Assembly: GCA_963989385.1 (NCBI GenBank)
Contig: OZ022502.1
Location: 8,338,501 to 8,402,500 of the forward strand
Source of the DNA: Ctena decussata
Lineage: Eukaryota > Mollusca > Bivalvia > Lucinida > Lucinidae
DNA length: 64,000 nt
Reading direction: 5' to 3'
The position numbers were made by a program, and so were the translations under genes. Positions 31,863 through 42,660 of the stretch are shown here, piece by piece. A model generated the notes under the pieces. That model worked only from the letters and a program-made list of their open reading frames with translations, was not told the DNA's origin and made no database searches. Each line of letters opens with the position of its first letter. Position 1 is the first letter of the stretch.

Positions 31863-33479
31863 GTGTTACACTCCTGAGTATTATTTCCAAACTGCTTTAA
31901 TTTGCATCACAAGAGCTTTAAGTCAATGATTAAGCGTTCCATGTAATAAAGTAACACCAACTGCATGTTGTTAACATCATTTTTTCCAAGTTTATTGGCC
32001 TCTTTAGCAAGAAAACTTGTCCTGAAGCTCAGGAGTGTAACACTTTACAACCATTTGTGTATTGTAAAAAAAAGTTGAATATTCTGCCTTTTAATTTCAT
32101 TATTTTGTTGTGTTCTCTTTAAAAGCAACTTGCACTCATTGCTATAGCAAAAACCAAACCATATCTCTCAGCTCATGCTTGGGTGTGCCACAATATATTT
32201 GCTATTTCAGCTATCTAAATGCACAAAAATCAAACAGATGTATACTGAATTTAATTAATTTCTTTGTCATCCTTTTGGTAATTGAACAGTTTTCTTTACC
32301 TGACTATCATTACATGTTTACAAAAGTCATTATAGACGTGAAGTTCCATACCAGCTTCAGAAGTTGATGATCACATTATAAATCAGTAGAAAATGTCCCT
32401 TTCTAAAATATCATTAACCTTAAAATCTTACCAAAACAGATGGCACTGCATCAAAAAACATTTTCAGATGATGGAAACATATATCTAGTATGAATTTTTC
32501 CAAACATGTTGATGTAAGAGAAGAAAAAGTGTCCAAAATGGTATTAAACTTAAAAAACTCAGGAATGTAACACCTTGCACTATACATGTCATAGCAAAAC
32601 CCGAATTTAGTCACAAAATATCGTTATCTTGGTCATTCTTATCTAATTATTTCTCACAAAATACATGATAGCCATGTATGGTTATTATTTCGAATGCCTC
32701 ACAGTGATAGATATGAATAAAATGGAATCTCAAAATCTTCAACTTTTGGTTGATTTCATGGCAGTGCAGCTTTATTTACATTTAGAAGTTAACTATATGT
32801 TCCAAAATTGCTTGAGGGGGGCTTGGTCTTCATTTATGAGCACAATAAATGAAAATTATACTGCTTGTGGTAAAGAAATAAGCTATTTTTGTCTTTTTTA
32901 AAAAAAGTGTTACACTCCTGAGTGGCTAAAATGGTACATGTGAAGAAAATCAAAGCCAAGATGAAGACTGCCTGTGTACCACTTACCATGATGGGTCAAA
33001 ATCTTTTCATACAAGGCTTGAAAGTTTACTAAAGCTACCCCTGGAAAAAGTTATGGGGTTCCCAATGTCAAATGTTACACTCCTGAGTTCAAGGGGTACT
33101 TGAGAAGAAGTTGTTTACATTCTGAGATGGATGCCACTCAAGCAGCTGGAAAATTTGCAATACAATATACCATCGTCAGTCAATGTTTCAGACCATGTTA
33201 TAGAGATTAGAAGTATCAAATATAAAAATGACATCCATTTAGATGGGAACCTCTTCTTTTTTGGTGCACCAGAAATTCAGCATAGTGCTTTTGAGATTAG
33301 CATTACTAATTCCATGGGAGATGATGAAAGGACATTAATCTTACATTTTCATGCAGCCCAAAGGACTGGAAAGTCAAAAAGATGGCTAATAGGTATGGTA
33401 ACTAGCACAGCTTTGTAATATTGCATGCTGAAAATTCAGTAATAAAAAAATGTCACACAAAAAGCGTTACACTCCTGAG
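31863..33479. repeat. Six dispersed GTTACACTCCTGAG motifs
   Basis: Forward copies start at 31863, 32907, 33073 and 33466; inverted copies (CTCAGGAGTGTAAC or one change) lie at 32028-32043 and 32560-32575. They all lie within the 2.34-kb TIR element. Several share a flanking T or GTG, giving up to 16 matching bases. The role is unknown; transposase-binding sites are one option. Confidence 0.9.
33131..33418 (+). CDS. Unrecognised 95-codon ORF inside the TIR element
   Basis: Encodes a mixed-composition peptide, with SVNVSDHVIEIRSIKYKND and LILHFHAAQRTGKSKRW, which looks less random than its neighbours. GCTAATAG|GTATGG near its end resembles a splice donor. It might be a captured exon or the remains of an element-encoded protein. 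No family is recognised and it could be chance. Confidence 0.25.
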   Translation: MPLKQLENLQYNIPSSVNVSDHVIEIRSIKYKNDIHLDGNLFFFGAPEIQHSAFEISITNSMGDDERTLILHFHAAQRTGKSKRWLIGMVTSTAL

Positions 33480-33662
33480 CTTTTTGGCTATATTTTTGAC
33501 CATAACTTTTTTATTACTCAAAGTATTTCAATGAAATTTGGCAGGTATCTTCAAGGCCACATGATACATCTTCAGCAACAAAAATAATGTACTAATACAG
33601 CCCTGTTTTCTTTAAAATTCTCTGAAATGCTTTGGTCACATTTTTTTTGAACATGCCCATCT

Positions 33663-33762
33663 AGAGTATGCTACACCGGTTTGGACTCCACTGTATAAAA
33701 AAGACTCAGTAGTTTTGGAAAATGTTCAGAGGAGAGCTACTAGACTCGTCAAAGCACTATCT
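33663..33762 (+). pseudogene. CR1-like reverse transcriptase, second part
   Basis: Continues the frame cut at 31316: [20 protein letters not shown] then [12 protein letters not shown]. It is terminated by the 33-bp-arm hairpin at 33763. The rest of the CR1 C-terminus is not seen afterwards. Confidence 0.85.
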
Positions 33763-33845
33763 TAACGGATGCTAACTGTACGAGTTACTCAAGGTCGAGT
33801 AACTGGTGCAAAACCTTGAGTAACTCGTACAGTTAGCATCCGTTA
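33763..33845. repeat. Perfect 33-bp-arm hairpin
   Basis: 33763-33795 (starting TAACGGATGCTAACTGTACG) is the exact inverse complement of 33813-33845, with a 17-nt loop. It interrupts the CR1 relic. A perfect pairing implies recent origin or ongoing arm correction. It is a minimal foldback element or a recombination product. Confidence 0.95.
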
Positions 33846-33895
33846 CAAAAAAGCAAGCATTGTAGACAACTTTGATCGTAACACTTTATAAAAAA

Positions 33896-34176
33896 TAGAA
33901 AGTAAATAACTATTTTTCTTGGAAATAAAACAAGTCAAATGCACAGCAATATTTGCCTAATTTTGACAATAATTCTGCAGACATAACCAAAATAAGACTG
34001 TTAATACTGAGAATAGTTAAGGGCTGGACCAAATTTTAATTTTAAGTGTAGACAGGTCAGACTGAACACTGCCAGTAGGTTAATTTGCCATTTTAGTGAG
34101 TTGGACTCAAAAATGTAAGAATTATGGCTGACCATCACAAATATGCGTGATGGAAATCCATAAGTCCCCAGACTGC
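33896..34176 (+). repeat. Repeat X, copy 2 (uninterrupted)
   Basis: Carries TAGAAAGTAAATAACTATTT, GGAAATAAAACAAGTC, GAATAGTTAAGGGCTGGACC and the terminal AAATCCATAAGTCCCCAGACTG-type end. It is the empty-site counterpart of copy 1 (12818-12850 + 16499-16744). The end is inverted at 30543. Confidence 0.75.
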
Positions 34177-34195
34177 TTAATGAATTGTTCTAGGA

Positions 34196-34231
34196 CTAGA
34201 ACTGATATTTATGACTGCATATCAGTTCTAG
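34196..34231. repeat. 13-bp-arm hairpin
   Basis: CTAGAACTGATAT and ATATCAGTTCTAG are perfect inverted arms around a 10-nt loop. No transcription signal is associated. Confidence 0.85.
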
Positions 34232-36553
34232 GTCGTACATGTTAAAATATCAACAAAAATGCAGCGGAGTTTTGTTTCTTATTTTTAACTTGAATCTTGT
34301 AGTAACATCCTTAAATCATGTACGATTCACTCTTAAAAGGAATTTAAAAGGCCAAAAGAATAATTTCATGTCCGTTATGCACCTAGGATGTGTTTTATAC
34401 ACTATTTTTCAAACTGTTGTCGACGTTTCTATCCAAGAAATCCGGGAAAATGGCGTCACATCAGTAATCTTTTAGGCGCTTTAGATCAGGTATAATTGTC
34501 TATTTTAGTGTAAAAGCGTTGAAAAGGTGATATTTGGGTAAAACCCATAACCTACTTCGTAGTAAATCAGCCTTTATAGGATAACCAGCGTTGAACCAGC
34601 CGTGAATTACTAATTTCCAAAGGGCATAAAGGTTTAAACCCAAAAGGATGTTATAAGTTTAAATGTTACAAGTGCTTAGTTTATCAGTGATGTATGCATA
34701 AAAAATTACCAGAGGTAATGATCCGAAAATGATCATCTTAGTATCGAGAGATAGATAGATAAGGGCATGGGACTTGTTAAAGGTACAATTATTGCACAAA
34801 TGCGTGCCAGCAGGTTTTACTGCAGTGTCTATCATGTTAGCAGTGTCATTTTAATGTGAAAAAACGTACTTGGGATGATCTTCAGTGTAGTTGTAAGTAA
34901 AAATGTCGCAATGATGTACAGGATCGTGTATAATCCTTTAAAATATTTACATGTCATTAATAGACAGATACATGCTTATCAAGTAGAGGATATTAACAAC
35001 TGTTTATGCTACTATATTATTCCGTCAATGCCCACGAAGGATCTATTTATCCATCACCTATCCATCTGTGGAATGGTGTATCTCCTAGTACCATGTTAAT
35101 TGAATAATTATGCATTTTTAAAACGTCTGTATGTACATATACTTCGGTCATCTTTAATAAGAACTAAAACTCTTGCCATTTTTTGAATTTTTTAAGGGAA
35201 ATTTTTATAAGGGTTACCTTTTATTACCTTTTAGTTGTTTAGGCGAAAGAAAATAATTCATATATAAGGTGTAAAGGTGATATATATGATTTAGAACAAT
35301 AGTATAATGAAAGTATAGGGTTGTTGCTCAATGGTTCATGCTCATGTTTTGGAGGGTTTCCTTCAACTATGGGACTTGTCAGAAAGAGGGGCGCCGTGTT
35401 CAATGGTTATATCGGTTTGTTATTTCCATTTTGATAGAACCATACTAACCCCTAAGATACAGACGGCCTCTAATTTCCACTACCCCTTCGGCAACTTGCC
35501 TATGGGAAACAATTAGTCTTTGTATCTTGTCACCCGTCTTCAAAAAATCTAGTCAGTTGTTCTACAATGCTGTTGACAATTTACGTATATTCTTCTTTAT
35601 GCAATGATATAGGATCTTATTCACTTGGTTCTTTATTTAGTTTTAACAATGAATCATTGTGTAAATACTTCCTCTTTTTATCGTATGACGTATCACCATC
35701 GTTAAAGTATAAACGTATGCCGATTTTAGTGCGCGAGAAAGTTACTAACCCTAAAATTTTCAGGTAAAAAACAGTAATTGGTATGTGTAATTATTCAATG
35801 AGTAGCCGTCTCCGAGACACACTTACTGATACATTCCGGGATCCAGGATACACAGTTCTTGCAGACATCAAGTAAGACACGCGTACGCAGAGAAAAAAAA
35901 AAAGAATATGAGTAGACCGAAAATCGCACAGGGTTTGATCGGTGACGGCTAAAATGAGATATTGACAGAATTAATTCAATACTCCCAAGAGACAAGAGCA
36001 GAATCACGGCATGTCTGGATTCGATGTCGGTGTCTCACAGCCGACATGAACTGCCCACATTGTGAGACGACAATCTAAACAAAAGTGTATTCAAAATGGA
36101 TCTTCTATAAATGCTTCCCCAAAGGCTTGAGTATTCTCGCAGCGACTGCTTTCATAGAACTAGAACCGTAATTTAGAATTTTCTCAAAATTTGGTTACGT
36201 GAGTTCTACCAGACTCTTTTCCGAAAGTAATACAGACTTTCAGACAGATTTTCAGCCTAACGACTGTTATCACCACACGTAACTGGAATACACTGAACAT
36301 CAGAGTAGGCGGTTGTATTATAAATGACGCCAACTTGAATGAATTACGGTGACGTTACGTCCTTCGCAACCACGTAATTTATGGCGCTGCCGTTTACGCA
36401 CATCCCAGGTTAACATGTTGCGTCACCAACTATGCGATTTGAAGACGTTACGTCCCAAACTATGCGATATGAAGTAATGTCTACGGGACGTAATCAGCCG
36501 TTGCACCAATGAATTGATTTTAAGTTATTGATTATATAATAACAATGGTTATT
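34232..36553. other. No gene recognised; possibly unique DNA
   Basis: The largest stretch without an identified repeat. ORFs of 61-78 codons only. From about 35800 to 36500 it is richer in CpG, with ACGTTACGTC and CTATGCGATTTGAAGACGTT / CTATGCGATATGAAG repeats near 36434-36475, which could mark a CpG-retaining regulatory stretch. No splice-supported exon was found. Confidence 0.4.
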
Positions 36554-36555
36554 TA

Positions 36556-37461
36556 CGAGGGTCATCCAAAAAGTTCTGTCACTGGCTTATATCTGGAAAG
36601 CGAAAAGTGCTAATCACCTAAATTAAAAACCATTCAAAAACCCTGTTTTTATCACATAGCTGTAAAAAACTGATTCTTGTATCAATGACACAACTTTCAC
36701 AATCTACTTTAAAAGAAGGGTACCCTCACCCTACTGGCAAATTAGTAGATGCAACTCCGGCAATTTCCAATTACGGGATTCCTATTATCGTTGCCTGGTG
36801 TCTATGATACCTCAGGTACTAATAAACACAGCGAAAAAACCTCCAAGTGATTCTGTCCAGTTTAAAGAGTTTACAGCATTTCGTAATCTCAACTTTATGC
36901 AAACAACGCCATAGGAAAATCGACTAGGTCATGTTCTAAGTACAAACACTTCATAAACATATCATATTTCAAATTCTGAAGCATATCTTTACTGCAGTAG
37001 ATCATGACAATGTAATCTCAATCAAAATTTCAGAAAAGATCCCTAAAATGAAGGCACAGTGGGTCCTTGAAAATCATGTGACTGTGTATTTCACCATATT
37101 TCATATATCAATATTTTGCATAGCATATAATTGACAGAAGTCGCTGATTTTTATGTAGTGTGTCCCACAGAATGCAACAGAAAGCAACCCTGAAAATTTC
37201 AGAATCCTGCGATATGTAATAGACGAGATATGCAGATTGAGTCAAGCCAGCAGAAAAACAAAAATCATGAAAATAGGCCAGTGTCAAATATAAGGTCTGT
37301 ATTTGAGCTAATAACTAAACCAGATGGCATGTTTTCACCATGTACCTGATATCAGTATAAAGATAAAAGATTGTTCTTTCGATTGTTGCAAACCGTGGTA
37401 AGCTATCACGTCAGTGAGCAAAGTTATGAGTCCAGTGACAGAACTTTTTGGACGATCCTCG
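36556..37461. mobile_element. Mariner-type MITE 2 (906 bp)
   Basis: The left end CGAGGGTCATCCAAAAAGTT and the inverted right end CGAGGATCGTCCAAAAAGTT both continue CTGTCACTGG. TA flanks both sides (36554-36555, 37462-37463). The inner right part (CTCATAACTTTG on the inverse strand) is shared with MITE 1. No transposase ORF. Confidence 0.9.
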
Positions 37462-37499
37462 TAGAAACAAGTAATTTAGTAATTTTTGTGTATTGGGTG

Positions 37500-38100
37500 T
37501 GTGTGTGTGGGGGGGGGGGGGGGGGGGGGGTGCGATACATTCGGGAATATGGGGTATATTTTTAGTTGATGTAATGGGAGTCTGAAATCATAAATACATG
37601 GAACAAGCGGGAATAGTTATATATATTTGTAATTTTTCGGCATATAGGGAATGGGGGAGTGTGTGTGTGTGGGAAGGGGGAGTAGGGGGTCCAGAAACCT
37701 TACATCCGTCTTAAAAATAAATATATATAGGCCTATATGCTTCAGCTTCTTTGGGCAAGGGTGGGGGGGGGGGTTGGGTGCTCTACGACCCCTCGTCCCC
37801 CACCCCCCCAAACCCTCCCCATTACTCCTTCCGATGTGTTATATATATATTAGTCTGGCATGGGAATATCGTCATTCTGATGTTAACATTATAAAGTTGT
37901 TGTTTGTATGTGTGTGTAGAGTGGGGTGGGGTGGGGGAAGAAATAATTAACTTTTTGTCACATTGTCACCTATCTTTGAGGGGTTCTTGGGATGTTTGGA
38001 AAAATATGTTGAATGGGGAAGTCTTGAAAAAATGTAAGTCGGGAAAAAATTACCCCCCACCGCCCCTCCTCCCCACAGGCACACACACACCTGATGATAA
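37500..38100. repeat. G/C-rich low-complexity cluster
   Basis: A G homopolymer of about 20 (37508-37530), GTGTGTGTGGGAAGGGGG (37660s), CCCCCACCCCCCC (37798-37808), GTGGGGTGGGGTGGGGG (37921-37938) and CACCGCCCCTCCTCCCC (38058-38076). ORFs here are artefacts of this composition. Quadruplex formation is plausible. Confidence 0.75.
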
Positions 38101-38306
38101 ATGCCTTTTCCTTTAAATAAATAAATGACAATCTTTTTTCATCACTAAAAAAATAGATTTTTTTTCATTGTAGGGTATACTCGTGTTTTAGAAATATAAT
38201 TTGTAAAATGAAGACTAGCCTGCACTAGTTTTGGATTGGCATTAGGAACTGCCTCCAAGGAAATCGGTGTGAAGAGCACTATGATAAGTCGCATTCTTGA
38301 TCATGA

Positions 38307-38723
38307 TTATGAACAGTGACTGTAAAAGAAGAATGTATGGAAGTAACGTTTATCACGTGCATACATGTATAGTCGTAAAAAATAAATTGAACAATTTTTT
38401 TTAACCTGTGATGAATCATCTTTTCGTTGTTTCTTTTCTGGAGGAACTGACTGCTCTTCTATGGTATATCGACATCTCTTACTGAATGTTTCCGTAACTT
38501 GTTGGTATCTCTTCTTCGCGTTGTATAAAATACATGTTACTTTATAACAATCCAAACAAACATAGTCATTAATGTCCACATGTACACCCTCTTTCAGTAA
38601 GAAGTCCCTTAATGAAATAGATATATTTTTTCTCACTTGACATTGAACACTTTTCCTGTTGTATCCACTTTTTCTATGAGTCTTACTGTAAATAAAATTT
38701 GACCCACAGTAACTACAATCCAT
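38307..38723 (-). CDS. Candidate first exon of a zinc-binding protein
   Basis: The minus strand starts MDCSYCGSNF with C-x2-C at residues 3-6, and a second pair in YVCLDCYK at about residues 54-57, the spacing of a treble-clef or ZAD-like zinc module. A basic stretch (PPEKKQRKDD) follows. The sequence CATCACAG|GTTAAAA near 38406 is a fair splice donor, which would make the true coding exon about 106 residues and the last ~30 residues of the ORF intronic. No partner exon could be identified in the window. The family is unrecognised; it could be a host gene or a transposon-derived protein. Confidence 0.45.
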   Translation of the reverse strand: MDCSYCGSNFIYSKTHRKSGYNRKSVQCQVRKNISISLRDFLLKEGVHVDINDYVCLDCYKVTCILYNAKKRYQQVTETFSKRCRYTIEEQSVPPEKKQRKDDSSQVKKNCSIYFLRLYMYARDKRYFHTFFFYSHCS

Positions 38724-39570
38724 TTTTACAGGAGATCGTATTTTAACAAATCAAGTAAAGGGAAGCAATTACCTTTTTTAATTATAAACATTTTTTTACG
38801 CAATATTTCAGATTATGTTGATTAAAAATTATATATTAAATATAAATAAATTATAATTAATTAGATTAAAACACATTTTCATGATTATTTTTTTAAAAAA
38901 TTTGAACGTTTATATTGAGAACGTAATTCAAAATAGGTTATTCGTTACGTGAATGAATCTCATACAATTGTTTTCCTGGGACCATAGAAGCTTGTTTTGG
39001 AAGACAAATGAGTTATCTCCCTCAAAATAATGTGGCGGAAAGTCAACGAAAACGAAACAGAGATTTATTTTACATGACTGTAACATACTCAGTGCATGAT
39101 TGGTCATTTGTTTATGTTTTTTATAAAATTTAGATGTTTAACTATATTACTATGTAAAATTTTAATGTACACTATTTCTACATAAGAAGTAATTTTGTCG
39201 CGACTTTTGTCTGCCCATATTGTTAAAAATTTGAACGGTAAAACTTACAGCTCTAATGGGTCCGTCAGAATATAAAAAACCCTTTAGAGCTGTAATTTTA
39301 CATCTACTTAATGAATAACCCAACACCCCCAGATTTTTTCTTGGCTATAGTTCTGCTGGCACTTATGACATGTATGAACTTGAACCCGTCAACTGTCACC
39401 TCGTCAACTGTCACCTTTTTATTTCTGTGAGACAAATAATGTTATATTGAGTTAGAAATTCTTGAAAATCTGGAAATTTTAGTTTAGCGCATAAGCCACA
39501 TAGCTCAAACCGAAAACCAAAAGTTGTCGGTGTCATGGTAATTTTTCACCAGACCAATTTTATCCGGTAT
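38724..39570. other. No gene seen; AT-rich
   Basis: Upstream side of the candidate exon. No clear TATA-type promoter could be defended. A 16-base word TTACAGCTCTAA(T/A)GGGT-like inverted pair occurs at 39245-39300 (AACTTACAGCTCTAATGGG and CCCTTTAGAGCTGTAATTTT). Confidence 0.4.
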
Positions 39571-39574
39571 CGGG

Positions 39575-39665
39575 ACGTTTCGCGCCAGGGACGTTTCGTC
39601 CCAGGACGTTTCGTCCCAAACAGGCATAAAATCCGGGACGATTCGTCCCAGGACGTTTCGTCCCA
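39575..39665. repeat. GGGACGTTTCGTCCC motif cluster
   Basis: Five GGACG(T/A)TTCG(T/C)(C/G)CC-like words in about 90 bp. They resemble the end arrays of the 4.68-kb element at 45974-50655 (GTCGTTTCGCCCC) but are more palindromic. No opposite end was found, so this is probably a solitary element end. Confidence 0.75.
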
Positions 39666-39804
39666 ATATTATATATTATATTATATTATTAATACTATTT
39701 TATTAAAGATGTGAAAAATAATTAACGATCAAAATATTTTGGAAATATACAAAATTTTAATATATATAAACCATCAATTATACGGAACATATAATTATTA
39801 AATT

Positions 39805-40078
39805 CTGGCAGTGGAGACTCATCATTCCCTGACATTTCAAACCCCATTGGCTGGGACTGACATTTACAAGTCCAGTTTCTTCCCCCAGACTATTAGAGAT
39901 TGGAATTCCCTGGAAGATTCACTTATTTCTGCTGCTGAGTGTGCAGAGGATTCAGTTACTAAGTTTACTTCTCTTATAAGGGCTAGGGACTAGCTTCCCT
40001 GATTCACAGGTCCTGGTGAATGATTGTCTTTGGACGTATCACCAGTAAACAATTCTGATTCTGATTCTGATGATTCTG
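39805..40078 (+). pseudogene. 3' fragment of a non-LTR retrotransposon
   Basis: Encodes HHSLTFQTPLAGTDIYKSSF, FPQTIRDWNSLEDSLISAAE, CAEDSVTKFTSLIRARD then a stop, and ends with an ATTCTG tandem tail (40050-40078). It is nearly identical to 56015-56272. It is a typical 5'-truncated copy. Confidence 0.88.
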
Positions 40079-41186
40079 GAGACTAGAGGTACAGTACCGT
40101 ATACCTAGCATTCCACAATGGAAGTGTGTCCGGGTACGGTACCGTATCCCTAGACCCTGGGTCTCCAGGTACGGAACCGTACCCCGAGACTCTGGGTCTC
40201 CGGGTACGGAACCGTACCTGGAGACAGTCCTATGAGGATTGGCTCCGGGTACGGCAGTAAGTTTTTAATACTATGTATTAAGTAGTTTTACCCATTTAAT
40301 ATATAGTAAATCCAGCAATAACATAACTGCTTGTAAAATTTTTATTAAGTCGCCATCTTGCTAGGAATAATAATTTATGATAAAGCGTTCAAAACAATGT
40401 GTTTATTTTGCATAAAAAGTAACATGACACTTTCGATTTCACACCAATAATTGTTGTTTTTCACACCTGTTTTGTCCAAATTAAATCTAATAATAAATTA
40501 AACAATGAGTAACAGTTTTTATTCATGGACGGACGAACGGCGCCCCGTTACCGAGGTTATGGATATGTTCCGCTGAGGTTCGTGGGATATGTCGTTACGA
40601 GAATTGAAATACACACACAGTTTTTATTCAACGGACGGACCAATAACGCCCCGGTACTGCGGCTATGGATACGTTCCGCTGAGGTGCAATTAAATCAATT
40701 AAATGTCTGTCTGTAACGTTAGTGATTAACATTTTTTCTTTGGAGTGGTGGGTTGAGGGATCTAAAACCAAATTTACAAAGACGCTCGTAATTACCGTAA
40801 ATTCCGTCAAGTTGTGTGTCAGTGACTGTTAGACGGTAGATTTTCAGTCACATTTAAAAAATACAAGAGAGCAAGATACTCATGATATAAAATCTCGGCC
40901 ATTTTTTTTTTTTTTTTTTTTTAATTTGATGCGAGCTGACTTTTGGCAAGTTCATGATATGGGACGAGTTAACTTGTGGTAAGTTAAAAACAAATATGAG
41001 ACGGGTTGTCCCGGGCCGAGATTTTTGTGGGGCGAGTTGTCTTTGGTCCGAGTTGTCCTGATTCCGTCATTGAGATATCTGTTGAAGTGATAATACACTT
41101 CATAAGCACACAATTAAATTCTCACTGCCATCTCAATTGAGATGGTCAGCAACACTTGGAGAAATTTACTTGGCGCACAAGGAAGG

Positions 41187-41420
41187 GTCTCCGGGTACGG
41201 TACCGTATCCCTAGACCCTGGGTCTCCAGGTACGGAACCGTACCCCGAGACTCTGGGTCTCCAGGTACGGAACCGTACCTGGAGACAGTCCTATGAGGAC
41301 TGGCTCCGGGTACGGCAGTAAGTTTTCAAAACTAAGTATTTAGTAGTTATACCTTTATAATATATAGTTAATCCAGCAATAAAAATACTCATTGTAAAAC
41401 ATTTATTAAGTCGCCATCTT
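41187..41420 (+). repeat. Third copy of the foldback end, in the centre
   Basis: GTCTCCGGGTACGGTACCGT through GGCTCCGGGTACGGCAGTAA and AAGTCGCCATCTT repeats the outer 300 bp of the arms in direct orientation with the left arm, between the two inner arm ends. The foldback element therefore has an end sequence at its centre. Confidence 0.8.
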
Positions 41421-42660
41421 ACTAAAGAAAATTACAACGTTCAAGTCAGTCATTTGCGTTATTTTGAGTGACGTACATGTACATAAACTGCGAAAAACAC
41501 GACGAGGTGTCTTATTTGATCACCGGCTAATTGCTCGCCAAAAATGACTTCTGAAGAGGGCAAACAACTATCATCACGTTATAACCTGTACAAATAGACA
41601 ATTACAGTTATTAATAAGTATCCATCTCTTTTTATAATTCTGCGATAAGCAATGCAGACCAAAAACAGACGCCTACAAAACGCAAGCAGGGTTCTTGAAT
41701 ACGCTTTGTCAAACGGTTTAAACACATTAAGTCATGTGCGCCAAGTTAAGTTCTCCAAGTGTTGTTGCACATCTCAATCGAAATGACATTGACTCTTCAT
41801 TATTATATGTATTTAATTGTGTGCTTATGAAAGTAATATCACTTCAACAGATATCGCATTGGCGGAATCAGGACAACTCGGACCAAAGACAACTCGCCCC
41901 CCAAAAAATCTCGGCCCAGGACAACCCGCCCCATTTTATTTTTTCGGCTTTAGCCGTATAACCTTACTATTGACCTACATGTTAAGTATTTCATTGGCCA
42001 ATGTAAATACACCCGGAATTTTGATGTAACTAGCTTACTGTCACTTTCTCTTTCTACTTTCGGTTTTATTTGACTGTTGGCCTATAAACCGTGTCGTGAT
42101 AAATCTAGATATTTCGGTCCAAATCGCTTTTTGCCGAAGAACATTTCGCCTGTTATGTCGCTCATGTAAAATATGAAATCAACAAAATAACTTGACACAG
42201 AACTCGAAGACGAAATTAAGTAATTGTTGCTGGCTTATTAGTGGTGTTGGAACTGCGACACTTTTAAGGTTATATGTGGGGCGGTCAGTCAACCAATCCT
42301 CATTGTTATGTTCAACACAGACAGATCCCAATTAAAAATTCAACAGCTTTTCCAAAATCGAAACCCCAACACCAACAACAAATATGCATATCAACATGCA
42401 CATCCGAACAATCTGATCAACACATTCGATATCTTACATGGACCTGACTTATACATATTATAGTCTTCTATTAAATCTAAGCCGATTATCTTTTTTAAAG
42501 ATATTTGTTGTTAAACTTACCACAAGTCAACTCGTCCCATAGCATCAGCTTGCCAAAAGTCAATAAAACCACAGCCGAGATTTATCATGAGCATCTTGCT
42601 CTTGAATTCTTTACATGCCACTGAAAATGTACCGCCTGGCTTCATGTGTATGCACTGACA

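Larger units (their letters stand above)
31317..33658. mobile_element. 2.34-kb TIR element with ATCT target duplication
   Basis: A perfect 29-bp TIR starts GGGCATGTTCAAAAAAAATG and continues TGACCAAAG. ATCT flanks both sides (31313-31316, 33659-33662). Removing the element and one ATCT restores RPHLEYATP of the CR1 host, so the boundaries are exact. The interior holds six copies of GTTACACTCCTGAG in both orientations and ORFs no longer than 95 codons. No transposase motif was seen. The superfamily is undetermined; a four-base duplication is known for Sola1, Ginger and Chapaev among others. Confidence 0.92.

Noticed and set aside
37617..37950. ORFs rich in Gly/Pro on both strands
   Set aside because: They are products of G/C homopolymer and GTGG-type low complexity.
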